Of a DNA stretch of 64,000 nt, positions 8,708 through 16,498 are shown in pieces. Under the pieces are notes generated by a model that did not search any database, was not told where the DNA came from, and was given only the letters and a program-made list of their open reading frames with translations. The position numbers and the translations under genes were made by a program. The stretch lies in contig CAWJJG010000011.1 in NCBI GenBank assembly GCA_963843085.1, positions 1 through 64,000 on the forward strand, given 5' to 3'. This DNA comes from DASUPK01 sp963843085 (GTDB lineage: Bacteria; Actinomycetota; Thermoleophilia; Solirubrobacterales; 70-9). Positions within the stretch are counted from its first letter, which is position 1, and every line of letters starts with the position of its first letter.

Positions 8708-9382
8708 ATGCGGCAAGCCGATCTGATCCTGCCGGTGCTGAACGAGGCGGAGGCGCTGCCCGGGGTGCTGGCGGCGGTCCCCGATGGGTACCGGCCGATC
8801 GTCGTCGACAACGGCTCCACGGACGGCTCGGCTGCGATCGCCCGCCGCCTGGGGGCGGATCTGGTCACCGAGCCGCGGCGAGGATTCGGCGCTGCCTGCG
8901 CTGCCGGGCTGGCGGCCGCCGAGGCTGAGCTCGTCTGCTTCATGGACTGCGACGGCTCCTTGGACCCGGGAGAGCTTCCGTCTGTCGCCGGCCCGGTGGC
9001 ATCGGGCGAGGTCGACCTGATGCTGGGCCGCCGGATCGCCAGTCCCAGGGCCTGGCCCCTTCACGCGCGGCTCGCAAACCGCGCTCTCGCCGCCGAGATC
9101 CGCCGGCGCACCGGCGCGCGCCTCCGCGACCTGGGGCCGATGCGGGCCGCTTCGACGGAGCGCCTGCGGGCGCTCGGCATCCGCGACCGGCGCTTCGGCT
9201 GGCCGCTCGAGATGGTCATCCTGGCCGCCGCGGCGGGCTGGCGGGTCCAAGAGATCCCCGTCGGCTATCACCCCCGCCAGGGGCGGTCCAAGGTGACGGG
9301 CACGATTCGGGGGTCGGCGCGAGCCTTCGTGGACATGGCCCGCGTCCTGCGCGCTCAGAGTGAGGATCTAACGATTCGCTGA
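8708..9382 (+). CDS. family 2 glycosyltransferase (dolichyl/polyprenyl-phosphate sugar synthase type)
   Basis: About 224 residues. LILPVLNEAEALP, VDNGSTDGS and CFMDCDGSLDPGEL are the nucleotide-binding and DxD-like metal-binding motifs of GT2 enzymes; PRQGRSKVTGT near 194-205 is the conserved acceptor loop of DPM1-like members. No C-terminal membrane helices, so it would be a peripheral enzyme. Start choice is between GTG 8702 and ATG 8708; I took the ATG. It sits between the Mo-enzyme genes and the cofactor genes. With the DUF2064 protein and GT-C-like protein upstream it could supply a lipid-linked sugar, which is inference. Confidence 0.82.
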   Translation: MRQADLILPVLNEAEALPGVLAAVPDGYRPIVVDNGSTDGSAAIARRLGADLVTEPRRGFGAACAAGLAAAEAELVCFMDCDGSLDPGELPSVAGPVASGEVDLMLGRRIASPRAWPLHARLANRALAAEIRRRTGARLRDLGPMRAASTERLRALGIRDRRFGWPLEMVILAAAAGWRVQEIPVGYHPRQGRSKVTGTIRGSARAFVDMARVLRAQSEDLTIR

Positions 9383-9433
9383 CGGATCGCCGAATGGGAG
9401 GGCCTGAGCGCCCGCGGCTGATCGAATGTGGCG

Positions 9434-10432
9434 ATGGCTCAGCGGACGCCACTCGAGGACCGACACGGGCGGCGCATCGCGGACCTGCGCGTTTCGGTTA
9501 CCGACCGCTGCAACTTCCGCTGCCAGTACTGCATGCCCGCCGAGGGCCTCCCGGGGGTGGAGAGAGAGGAGCTGCTCAGCTTCGGTGAGATCCATCGCCT
9601 CGTCGAGCTGTTCGCGGAGATGGGAGTCGGCGGCGTCAGGCTGACCGGAGGCGAACCGCTTGTTCGCCGCGACTTCCCGAGCCTGGCCGCGACGCTGGCC
9701 CGCATTCCTGGAATCCGCGATCTCTCCATCACAACCAACGGGTACCTGCTCGAACGGGACGCGCCGCCCCTCGCAGCCGCAGGCATCGACCGGGTCAACG
9801 TGTCAGTCGACTCGCTCCAGCGGGACCGCTTCTTCCAGATCACCCGGCGCGATGCCCTTCCCCGGGTCCTTCGCGGAATCGATGCGGTCGCCGAGCAGTC
9901 AGAGATTCGCCGGGTGAAGGTGAACGCGCTCGGTATCCGCGGATTCACGGAGGAGGAGATCCTGCCGTTCTGCCAGTTCGCACGCGAACGTGAAATCGAG
10001 GTCCGCTTCATCGAGTTCATGCCGCTAGACGCGGACCATGCCTGGAGCGAGGACCAGGTGCTCACCGGCGCGGAGATCAGGGAGGAGATCGAGGCGCGCT
10101 ACCGGCTCGAGGAGCTGCCCCGCGAGCCGTCGGCCACGGCCCGTGTCTTCCGTTTCGCCGACGGCCGAGGGAAGGTCGGCTTCGTCAGTCCCGTCTCGGA
10201 GCCGTTCTGCGCGGATTGCAACCGGATCCGGCTGACCGCCGACGGGCAGCTGCGCACCTGTCTGTTCTCACTCGAGGAGACCGGCTTGCGCCACCCGCTC
10301 AGGGCCGGGGCCAGCGATGACGAGCTGGAGGCGCTGATCAGGACGGCGGTCGCCGGCAAGGACTTTAAGCACCGCATCAACGAACCTGACTTCGCCCAGC
10401 CAGAGCGGACGATGAGCGCGATCGGAGGGTAG
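9434..10432 (+). CDS. moaA: GTP 3',8-cyclase MoaA
   Basis: About 332 residues; catalyses the first step of molybdenum cofactor synthesis with MoaC. The radical-SAM motif CNFRCQYC gives the N-terminal 4Fe-4S cluster (Cys26, 30 and 33 from this start), LTGGEPL is the SAM-binding GGE motif, and the C-terminal cluster motif PFCADCN plus a Cys in LRTCLF binds the second cluster and GTP. The protein ends in GG, as active MoaA does. A GTG two codons upstream (9428) is an alternative start. It is followed without gap by the molybdate permease and opens the cofactor gene block. Confidence 0.95.
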   Translation: MAQRTPLEDRHGRRIADLRVSVTDRCNFRCQYCMPAEGLPGVEREELLSFGEIHRLVELFAEMGVGGVRLTGGEPLVRRDFPSLAATLARIPGIRDLSITTNGYLLERDAPPLAAAGIDRVNVSVDSLQRDRFFQITRRDALPRVLRGIDAVAEQSEIRRVKVNALGIRGFTEEEILPFCQFAREREIEVRFIEFMPLDADHAWSEDQVLTGAEIREEIEARYRLEELPREPSATARVFRFADGRGKVGFVSPVSEPFCADCNRIRLTADGQLRTCLFSLEETGLRHPLRAGASDDELEALIRTAVAGKDFKHRINEPDFAQPERTMSAIGG

Positions 10433-11626
10433 GTGCGCGGTCTCCGAGCGCTCGATCTCCGCTGGAACCGCCACGAGCTGGCCGGTGGCCTCGGCGATGC
10501 GGGTCTGCTGATCCCGATCGCGATCGCGCTGATCACGATCAATGGGCTCAACGCGACTGCGGTCTTCTGCGGGGTCGGTCTGGCCTACATGGGCGCCGCG
10601 CTCTACTTTCACGTGCCCGTGCCGGTGCAGCCGCTGAAGGCGTTCGCGGCCGCCGCCATCGCTCTCAACCTGCACGCCGACGTGCTGGCCGCCGGGGCGT
10701 TGCTGATGGCCGCCGCGATGCTCCTCCTGTCGGTGACGGGGGCGGCCGGCTGGCTTGCGGAGCGGTTCCCGGTCGTGCTCGTGCGCGGCATCCAGGCCAG
10801 CGTCGCGCTGCTGCTGACCAAGGCGGCATTGGATTTGGCGGAGAAGGGGAACTGGGCGGGGCTGCCCGCGATCGATCCGGCGGTCGCGGTCGCGATGGCG
10901 GCGATCTGCTGCGTCCTGCTCTTCGCCTGGCGGGAGGGCGCCTGGCTTCCGGGCGGCTTTGTCGTCCTGGGAGCGGGAGCCATCGTCGGGCTCGTGGTCT
11001 CCGGCCTGCCCTCGGGCCTGCACCTGGGTCCCCAGCACGTGGGCGTCTCGGCACCTGACCAACAGGCCTTCGGGGTCGCCCTGACGACCCTGGTCATCGC
11101 CCAGATCCCGCTCAGCTTCGGCAACTCGGTGGTGGCGACGGCCGATGCCGAGCGCGGCTACTTCGGCGAGCGCGCTCGGCGCGTCACCCCGAGGGCGATC
11201 GCCGGCTCGATGGCCGTCAACGACATCCTGGCCGGCCTGATCGCCGGGCTTCCTGTCTGCCACGGCGCCGGAGGGGTGACGGCGCACTATCGCCTCGGCG
11301 CGCGCACCGCGGCGTCAACGCTCTTTGCGGGCGCCCTCTTCCTCTCGCTCGGTCTCCTCTTCGGAAGCGCCCTTCCGGAAGTCCTGACGAGACTGGCTCC
11401 TGGGGCGCTGGCCGGGCTGCTGCTCTTCGTCGCGATCCAGCACGGGATGCTCGCCGCAAAGCTCGAGCGGCTCGACGACCGGCTGATCGCCGCCGGGGTT
11501 GGCCTGATCACCCTGCTCACGGGAAATCTGGCGATCGGATTTGGCGCCGGCATCGCGGCTCTGGTGCTCCGCCGGGCCGGGCGATACGCCATCGCCGACA
11601 TGACGCGACCCCTTCCGGAGCGATGA
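10433..11626 (+). CDS. MOT1-type molybdate/sulfate transporter
   Basis: About 397 residues with ten or so membrane helices. ELAGGLGDAGLLIPIAIAL at the N-terminus and PVPVQPLKAFAA further on match the two signature motifs of the MOT1 molybdate permease branch related to SulP, without a STAS domain. GTG start directly after the moaA stop and a 4-base overlap with moeA (ATGA) show co-transcription with cofactor genes, which supports molybdate rather than sulfate as the substrate. A secondary transporter here would replace or supplement the usual ModABC system, which is not in the window. Confidence 0.85.
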   Translation: MRGLRALDLRWNRHELAGGLGDAGLLIPIAIALITINGLNATAVFCGVGLAYMGAALYFHVPVPVQPLKAFAAAAIALNLHADVLAAGALLMAAAMLLLSVTGAAGWLAERFPVVLVRGIQASVALLLTKAALDLAEKGNWAGLPAIDPAVAVAMAAICCVLLFAWREGAWLPGGFVVLGAGAIVGLVVSGLPSGLHLGPQHVGVSAPDQQAFGVALTTLVIAQIPLSFGNSVVATADAERGYFGERARRVTPRAIAGSMAVNDILAGLIAGLPVCHGAGGVTAHYRLGARTAASTLFAGALFLSLGLLFGSALPEVLTRLAPGALAGLLLFVAIQHGMLAAKLERLDDRLIAAGVGLITLLTGNLAIGFGAGIAALVLRRAGRYAIADMTRPLPER

Positions 11627-12903
11627 GCGCCACGCGGGTCAAGGGGCCACCCGCGCACCGGACCCTGACCCGGGTTGCGGATGCGCGCGAGATCATCCTG
11701 GCGGAGACGAGGCCGCTGCCGCCGGAGACCGTCGAGCTCAGGAGCGCGCTAGGGCGCGTCCTGGCTGAGCCGGTGCAGGCGCCCCACGACGTTCCTCCTT
11801 TCGACAGCTCCGCGATGGATGGATTCGCGGTCCGCGCGGCCGACACCGGCGAGGCGACCTCCCTGGGCCCCGTCCGGCTGGCGCTCGCCGGCGAGTCCCG
11901 CGCCGGCGCCCCCGTTTCCTTTCAGCTGAGGGGCAGAGAGGCGGTCGCAATCTCAACCGGCGCTGAGATTCCGAGTGGGGCCGATGCGGTGGTGCGCCTC
12001 GAGGACGCCGTGGCGGATCGAATGGTGGTCGAGGTGTCGAGCCCCGTGGAGGCGGGCGCCTGGCTGAGACGCGCCGGTGAGGACCTGCGGCGCGGTGAGA
12101 CGGCGGTCGAGGCGGGAGCGATTCTCGGGCCCGCAGAGCTCGGAGTGCTCGCCTCAGTCGGCCGGGCGGCGGTGGCCTGCAGGCGGCGGCCGACGATGTC
12201 CGTATTGACCACTGGCGACGAGTTGAGCGACGCCGGCGAGGGCCTGGGTCCCGGCCAGATCGGAGATGCCAGCGCCCACTCCGTGACCGCGCTGGCGAGG
12301 CTCACCGGGGCCTCGCTCGCCTCGGTCGCCCGCTCGAGCGACGATCCGGGCGAGATCCGGACCGCGATCGAGTCGGCGCTGGGGGCCGAGGTGACGGTGA
12401 TCTGCGGCGGAGTGTCGGTCGGGTGGCACGATCACGTCCGGCCGGCGCTCTCCGGGCTGGGGGTCGAGGAGCGCTTCTGGGGCGTGGCGCTGCGCCCGGG
12501 AAGGCCCACTTGGTTCGGCGTCGGCGATCACGGCCTGGTCTTCGGACTGCCGGGGAACCCCGTCTCGGCGATGGTCACCTTCATCCTCTTCGTCCGGCCG
12601 GCATTGCTCGCCCTCGCGGGCGTCATGGGCGGGCCCGGGCGCACCGCCGCCATCCTGGATGAGCCCTACGCGAAGGCGCCCGGGCGCGCCCACGCGGTTC
12701 GCTGCCGGATGCGGCTCGCCAGCGACGGCTGGCATGTGAGGCCTACCAAGGCACAGGGCTCGCACGTGCTGAGCTCGATGCTCGGCGCCGACTGTCTCGC
12801 ATACCTCCCCGAGGATGCCGCCGCCCTGCAGGCAGGCGACCGGGTCGAGATCGAGCTGCTTCCCGGCGACCCGCTCGGCAGCCAGGCCTGGAGCTCGCCA
12901 TGA
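11623..12903 (+). CDS. moeA: molybdopterin molybdenumtransferase MoeA
   Basis: About 426 residues. Inserts molybdate into adenylated molybdopterin. Domain order is that of MoeA: N-terminal region with SSAMDGFAV, a lyase-like central domain with STGAEIPSGADAVVRLED, the MogA-like catalytic domain with TTGDEL and GGVSVGWHDHV, the GLPGNPVS loop, and a beta-barrel C-terminal domain (from about 345). Starts within the permease stop (ATGA) and its stop overlaps the next gene (ATGA). Length is normal for the family. Confidence 0.95.
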   Translation: MSATRVKGPPAHRTLTRVADAREIILAETRPLPPETVELRSALGRVLAEPVQAPHDVPPFDSSAMDGFAVRAADTGEATSLGPVRLALAGESRAGAPVSFQLRGREAVAISTGAEIPSGADAVVRLEDAVADRMVVEVSSPVEAGAWLRRAGEDLRRGETAVEAGAILGPAELGVLASVGRAAVACRRRPTMSVLTTGDELSDAGEGLGPGQIGDASAHSVTALARLTGASLASVARSSDDPGEIRTAIESALGAEVTVICGGVSVGWHDHVRPALSGLGVEERFWGVALRPGRPTWFGVGDHGLVFGLPGNPVSAMVTFILFVRPALLALAGVMGGPGRTAAILDEPYAKAPGRAHAVRCRMRLASDGWHVRPTKAQGSHVLSSMLGADCLAYLPEDAAALQAGDRVEIELLPGDPLGSQAWSSP

Positions 12904-14054
12904 GAGTCACCGTCCGCCTCTTCGCGACGATGCGCCGCCGCGCCGGGACCGAGATGCTCGAACTCGAGCTCGCGGACGGAGCCACGACCGCGGACGCGCT
13001 CGCGGCGCTGGCGACACGCGCCGGGCTCGCTGACCTGGTCGAGCGGATGCCGTTGCGCCTGGCCGTCAACCGCGAGTACGTGAGGGATGACGTCGTGCTC
13101 ACCCCGGGCGACGAGCTCGCCGTCATTCCGCCCGTCAGCGGCGGTTCCGGTCGGACCACCGACAGCCGGGCTATCCAGGCCCGCGTCTCGGAAGAGCCGC
13201 TGTCGCTGGAGGCGCTCGTCTCCAGCGTTTCGAGGCCGGGGGCGGGGGCCATCGTGGCCTTTGCCGGGACCCCGCGGCACGTCGACGCGCTGGAGTACGA
13301 GACCTATCGTGAGATGGCAGAGCCAGCGATCGCGGGGATCCTGGCCGGCTGTGCGGAGCGTCATCGGCTCGAGGCCGCGGCGGCGGAGCACCGTTTCGGC
13401 ACGGTCCCGCAGGGCGAACCGAGCGTGATCGTCGCCGTCTCGGCGGCCCACCGGCAGGAGGCGTTCGACGCGGCCCGCGAGGCGATTGACGAGATCAAGG
13501 CCGAGGCGCCGATCTGGAAGGTGAACCCCAGTGGGCCCACGAACGGCCGGGATGCAGTCGCGAGGAGCGGCGCCGGGCTGACCCACCTGGACCGCTCGGG
13601 GTCCGCCCGCATGGTCGACGTCTCGAGCAAGCCGGTGACCGATCGGCGCGCGCGCGCGGAGGCCGAGGTGCGGATGTCGCCCGATACAGCCCGAGCCATC
13701 GTGCGCGGCGACGCCAAGAAGGGCGACGTTCTCGGCACCGCCAGGATCGCCGGGATCCAGGCCGCCAAGCGAACGGCTGAGCTGATCCCGCTGGCCCACA
13801 CCCTTCCCCTCACGGAGATTGATCTGGACTTCACACTCGACCCGGATGCCGGGCGTCTCTCGATCCTGGCGATGGCCCGCGCGAGGGAGCGCACCGGCGT
13901 GGAGATGGAGGCGATGACGGCAGCATCGGTCGCCGCGCTGACCGTCTACGACATGACCAAGGGGCTCGAGCGGGGCGTCGAGATCGCCCACGTCCGGCTG
14001 CTCGCCAAGAGCGGCGGGCGCCACGACTGGCTGCGCGAGGACGCGAGCCGATGA
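12900..14054 (+). CDS. MoaD-MoaE-MoaC triple fusion (molybdopterin synthase plus cyclic pyranopterin monophosphate synthase)
   Basis: About 384 residues in one uninterrupted frame. Residues 1-82 are MoaD: a ubiquitin-like fold ending in PPVSGG, whose Gly-Gly (81-82) is normally the free C-terminus that carries the thiocarboxylate. Residues 91-208 are MoaE, with Lys200 and Lys207 in IKAEAPIWK matching the catalytic lysines; the loop after FAGTPR is several residues shorter than usual. Residues 227-380 are MoaC, with LTHLD, KKGDVLGTARIAG, LIPLAHTLPL (His300; the usual CHP is AHT) and GVEMEA...DMTK. MoaD-MoaE fusions (MoaX of mycobacteria) are known and need cleavage after Gly-Gly. Adding MoaC puts cPMP formation and sulfur insertion in one chain. 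Confidence 0.92.
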   Translation: MRVTVRLFATMRRRAGTEMLELELADGATTADALAALATRAGLADLVERMPLRLAVNREYVRDDVVLTPGDELAVIPPVSGGSGRTTDSRAIQARVSEEPLSLEALVSSVSRPGAGAIVAFAGTPRHVDALEYETYREMAEPAIAGILAGCAERHRLEAAAAEHRFGTVPQGEPSVIVAVSAAHRQEAFDAAREAIDEIKAEAPIWKVNPSGPTNGRDAVARSGAGLTHLDRSGSARMVDVSSKPVTDRRARAEAEVRMSPDTARAIVRGDAKKGDVLGTARIAGIQAAKRTAELIPLAHTLPLTEIDLDFTLDPDAGRLSILAMARARERTGVEMEAMTAASVAALTVYDMTKGLERGVEIAHVRLLAKSGGRHDWLREDASR

Positions 14055-14542
14055 TCCGCGCGGCGGTGATCACGATCAGCTCCTCCCGCGCGGCCGACGG
14101 CGGAGTGGATGAGAGTGGGCCCCGGCTGGAGGCCGTGGTGGAGCGCCTCGGCGGTGAGGTTGCGGGCACGGAGCTGATCCCCGACGGTTTTGAGCCGATC
14201 GCGCGCTGCATCCAGCGCTGGGTGGATGAGGAGGGCTGCGACCTGGTCCTGACCAGCGGCGGAACCGGCCTGGCGCCGAGCGACGTGACGCCCGAGGCCA
14301 CTCGTGCCGTGCTCGACCGGGTAGCGCCGGGCATCGCCGAGGCGTTGAGGGCGGCGTCGCGGCCGCACACGAAGGCATGGATGCTGTCCCGCGGGATCGC
14401 CGGGACTCGCGGCCGCTCCCTGATCGTGAATTTCCCCGGCAACCCAAGGAGCATCGATCAGACCGCGCCTGCGATCGAGCACGCGCTGGACCATGCGCTT
14501 CGGCTGCTGACGGGCAGCGCCGGTCACGCCTCGGCCATGTGA
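14051..14542 (+). CDS. mog: molybdopterin adenylyltransferase (Mog/MoaB family)
   Basis: About 163 residues, the size of MogA/MoaB. TSGGTGLAPSDVTPEAT is the conserved pterin-binding segment with the catalytic Asp, and VNFPGNPRSI is the C-terminal loop (canonical PGSP/PGNP). It adenylates molybdopterin before MoeA inserts molybdate. Its ATG overlaps the stop of the MoaD-E-C fusion (ATGA), making it the last gene of the cofactor block; together the block covers every step from GTP to Mo-cofactor except MoaD activation (MoeB/MoeZ), which is not in the window. Confidence 0.92.
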   Translation: MIRAAVITISSSRAADGGVDESGPRLEAVVERLGGEVAGTELIPDGFEPIARCIQRWVDEEGCDLVLTSGGTGLAPSDVTPEATRAVLDRVAPGIAEALRAASRPHTKAWMLSRGIAGTRGRSLIVNFPGNPRSIDQTAPAIEHALDHALRLLTGSAGHASAM

Positions 14543-14567
14543 GTACGCCGAATCTGAACCGTTAAAG

Positions 14568-14659
14568 CGCAGGGGGTGGAATTCGAACCCACGAGGCACC
14601 CGAGGGCCCCTAACTGTTTTCGAGACTGCTGCTTTCCAGTCCGCGGAGGTAGGCCCCGC
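14568..14659 (-). tRNA. tRNA-Ser(CGA)-like sequence, probably decayed
   Basis: Read on the minus strand, this segment has a perfect T arm (GTGGG, loop TTCGAAT, TCCAC), an anticodon loop CTCGAAA with anticodon CGA, a long variable arm as in tRNA-Ser, and a recognisable acceptor stem (GCGGGGC against CCCCTGC). Several stems are damaged: a C-C mismatch closes the acceptor stem, an A-A mismatch lies in the middle of the anticodon stem, the variable arm has a mismatch and the D stem does not form in a standard way. No CCA is encoded. It may be a pseudo-tRNA or the scar of an integration site. The 197 bases from here to the next gene show no other feature I can support. Confidence 0.55.
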
Positions 14660-14842
14660 TCATCGGCCGCATGCCTGCTTTGCGCGAGGAAGGGGCGTGA
14701 GCAGCGGTCGCTCGAGACGTTCGGTTAGTGCTGGCAGCACGCGGAGGCGGAAGCAGCGCGCTGACCCCGGAGTGAGACGTGCGGGCATCTACCGATGCGG
14801 TGCCTGCGGCCGGGTGAAAGCCTCGTACTCCAACCGCCACCT

Positions 14843-14848
14843 AGGAGG
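14843..14848 (+). promoter_or_regulatory. Shine-Dalgarno AGGAGG
   Basis: A perfect AGGAGG lies 8 bases before the GTG at 14857 and is the main reason for choosing that start for the collagen-like protein. Confidence 0.7.
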
Positions 14849-14856
14849 TTCCGCTC

Positions 14857-15423
14857 GTGCGAGTCACTCGATATATCCGCCGGCACCACGTCGGTCTTAT
14901 AGCGCTGACGGGCACGGCGTATGCAGGCACCCAGGTGGCGAATCTGCCTTCCAATCCACTGGCCGCGACAGCGAAGAAGAAGGTCAAGCGCGGCCCGGCG
15001 GGGCCACAGGGACCACAGGGACTACAGGGTCTCCCCGGTCAGAACGGGTCCAGCGCGGCTAGCGCGATGTTCAGCGAATTCACCGTCTCTGGCAGCGCGA
15101 CCGGTTGCGGCCGGGTGTCTGACGTGACCGCGACTCAGGATGACTGCAGCGCTTCGACGAATACCGAGGAAGTCACTCCCGCCGCAGCCGTGACGGCCCG
15201 CGACATGTCGGTCAGTGTCGTGGGAGCGATCCAAGGCTCCGTGGTCACGTTGCAGCGCAACAACACCGATACTGCGCTGACCTGTACCACGGACGTCGCC
15301 GGTAAATGTCAGGACACGACCCATACCGTCACGATTCCCGCCGGCAGCCTCCTTCGGTTCCAGGCGAGCAATCCCGGTGGCGTTGGACTGATCGTCCGGG
15401 TCGGGTGGCGGGCAACCGGCTAG
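14857..15423 (+). CDS. collagen-like (Gly-X-Y) exported protein, leader shortened
   Basis: About 188 residues. The N-terminus RRHHVGLIALTGTAYAGTQVANLP resembles the leader of a large paralogous family in Thermoleophilia, but the hydrophobic core is only about eight residues, shorter than a working signal peptide. Residues 46-64 form a short Gly-X-Y run (GPAGPQGPQGLQGLPGQNG). The remaining 120 residues are Ser/Thr-rich, with four cysteines that could pair (CGRV, DDCS, LTCT, GKCQ), and a beta-rich pattern. Function unknown. GTG start with a strong Shine-Dalgarno. It lies next to a tRNA-like remnant and a repeat, in a part that looks less conserved than its surroundings. Confidence 0.65.
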   Translation: MRVTRYIRRHHVGLIALTGTAYAGTQVANLPSNPLAATAKKKVKRGPAGPQGPQGLQGLPGQNGSSAASAMFSEFTVSGSATGCGRVSDVTATQDDCSASTNTEEVTPAAAVTARDMSVSVVGAIQGSVVTLQRNNTDTALTCTTDVAGKCQDTTHTVTIPAGSLLRFQASNPGGVGLIVRVGWRATG

Positions 15424-15469
15424 CTGGTCCGCGATCCAAGGGGTGCATCGCAGTGACAGCTATCGCTTT

Positions 15470-15594
15470 GCGCGAGAAGCAGGAGCTGCGGCTAACGCTT
15501 CTGTCGGTCGTGAAGACCCGGAACCTGCGATGTGCAAGTTGTTCCGTTACTGAACTGGTTCGTGGAGATCACGAACCGAAGGCTAACCACCCCA
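15470..15594 (+). repeat. dispersed direct repeat, copy A
   Basis: A 125-base sequence that recurs at 16324-16448 in the same orientation. By hand alignment the first 100 bases are about 84% identical, including an exact 20-base block GCGATGTGCAAGTTGTTCCG and an exact 16-base block GCTTCTGTCGGTCGTG. The copies flank the minus-strand gene at 15681-16154. Neither copy contains a supported gene. The 15424-15680 gap otherwise shows nothing I can name. Confidence 0.75.
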
Positions 15595-15680
15595 CCCCCA
15601 GCGCAGCTTCCGCGGGCGCTTTCACGCGAAGGCAGTCACAAGTAATTGCAGTACTCCCGGTGCCCCTCCGCAGGGATGGC

Positions 15681-16154
15681 TCACACGGGTTTGACCTTCA
15701 CCTGGAAGCTCTTGCCCTTCTGCAGCGGGTCGCCCTTCCCGGGCGGCCCGATCTTGAGCGTGATGGAGCCGAGGTTGGCTCCGGCGGGATTGGAGATTGA
15801 GCTGGTGGCTGAATTCGCGCAGGCCTCCCCTCCGCCGTGTTTGAGATGGCAGCCCCAGGTGAAGAGCACCGACAGTCCCGAGCCGGCGCCGGTGAGGTTG
15901 AGCGTCCCGCCGCAGATGACCGAGAAACCGGTCCCGCCGCAACCCGGGAACGTGAGTCTGCCGGCCGACTTGTGGCCCCGCCGAAGGGCGATCACCACAT
16001 GCACTCCCCGTTCCCCTTGATTCTTCGCTTTAGTGACCTTGCCCGTCAGCTTTTCCGTCTTGGCGCTCGCACCGGGGGCGAGCGCGAGCGCAGCCGTCAC
16101 AGCGAGTGCGCCGAACAGAGCACCGCGCGGCATAAGGCGTTTCGTTCGCTCCAT
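15681..16154 (-). CDS. small secreted protein, unknown function
   Basis: About 157 residues. The N-terminus has a Lys/Arg region, a hydrophobic core and ALAPGASA cleavage-type ending (about residues 12-30). The mature part is Gly-rich with four cysteines (FPGCGG, VICGG, WGCHL, EACAN) that could form two disulfides, and it ends in KGKSFQVKVKPV. No recognised domain. The ATG at 16154 is preceded at 8 bases by AAGGAG, which fixes the start; a longer open frame upstream (to 16283) lacks such a site. The gene lies between two copies of a direct repeat, so it may have moved or duplicated with them. Confidence 0.65.
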   Translation of the reverse strand: MERTKRLMPRGALFGALAVTAALALAPGASAKTEKLTGKVTKAKNQGERGVHVVIALRRGHKSAGRLTFPGCGGTGFSVICGGTLNLTGAGSGLSVLFTWGCHLKHGGGEACANSATSSISNPAGANLGSITLKIGPPGKGDPLQKGKSFQVKVKPV

Positions 16155-16311
16155 CGCCGCTTCTCCTTGCCTCGTCCCCACTCCCCTGCGCAGACCCTCC
16201 CGTCTCGGGACCCGGCAGTCAAGCCCAAAAGTGGGCGAAAACACGAGCGGAACGTCAGAGCCTCGACCGCCGCTTTGGACCACGACGGGTAGCGGAGCAG
16301 CTCTGCTGCAC

Positions 16312-16328
16312 CGCGCCTCCTAGGCGCG
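16312..16328. other. short GC hairpin at the edge of repeat copy B
   Basis: CGCGCC, five-base loop TCCTA, GGCGCG: a perfect 6-bp stem without a T tract. Its right arm enters the first bases of repeat copy B. Copy A has no such hairpin at its edge. Confidence 0.45.
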
Positions 16329-16448
16329 AGAAGCGAAAGCTGCAGCCGGCGCTTCTGTCGGTCGTGCAGGCCCGGAACCCGCGATGTGCAAGTTGTTCCG
16401 CTACTGGATCGGTTGGTCGAGATCAAGACAGCGAGGGCTGGCCACCGC
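16324..16448 (+). repeat. dispersed direct repeat, copy B
   Basis: Second copy of the repeat at 15470-15594, same orientation, 854 bases apart. It contains the exact 20-base block shared with copy A at about 16381-16400. Conservation falls off in the last 25 bases. Confidence 0.75.
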
Positions 16449-16498
16449 CCCGTCGCGAAGCATGCGGCACACGAGACTTAGGGGTACGCTCAGTCGGG

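Larger units (their letters stand above)
16155..16498. other. intergenic region with hairpin and repeat copy B
   Basis: This 344-base gap separates the divergent secreted-protein gene and the small membrane-protein gene. It holds the upstream region of the former, a GC-rich hairpin (16312-16328) and the second copy of the repeat. I see no clear -35/-10 promoter and no credible open reading frame. Confidence 0.5.
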
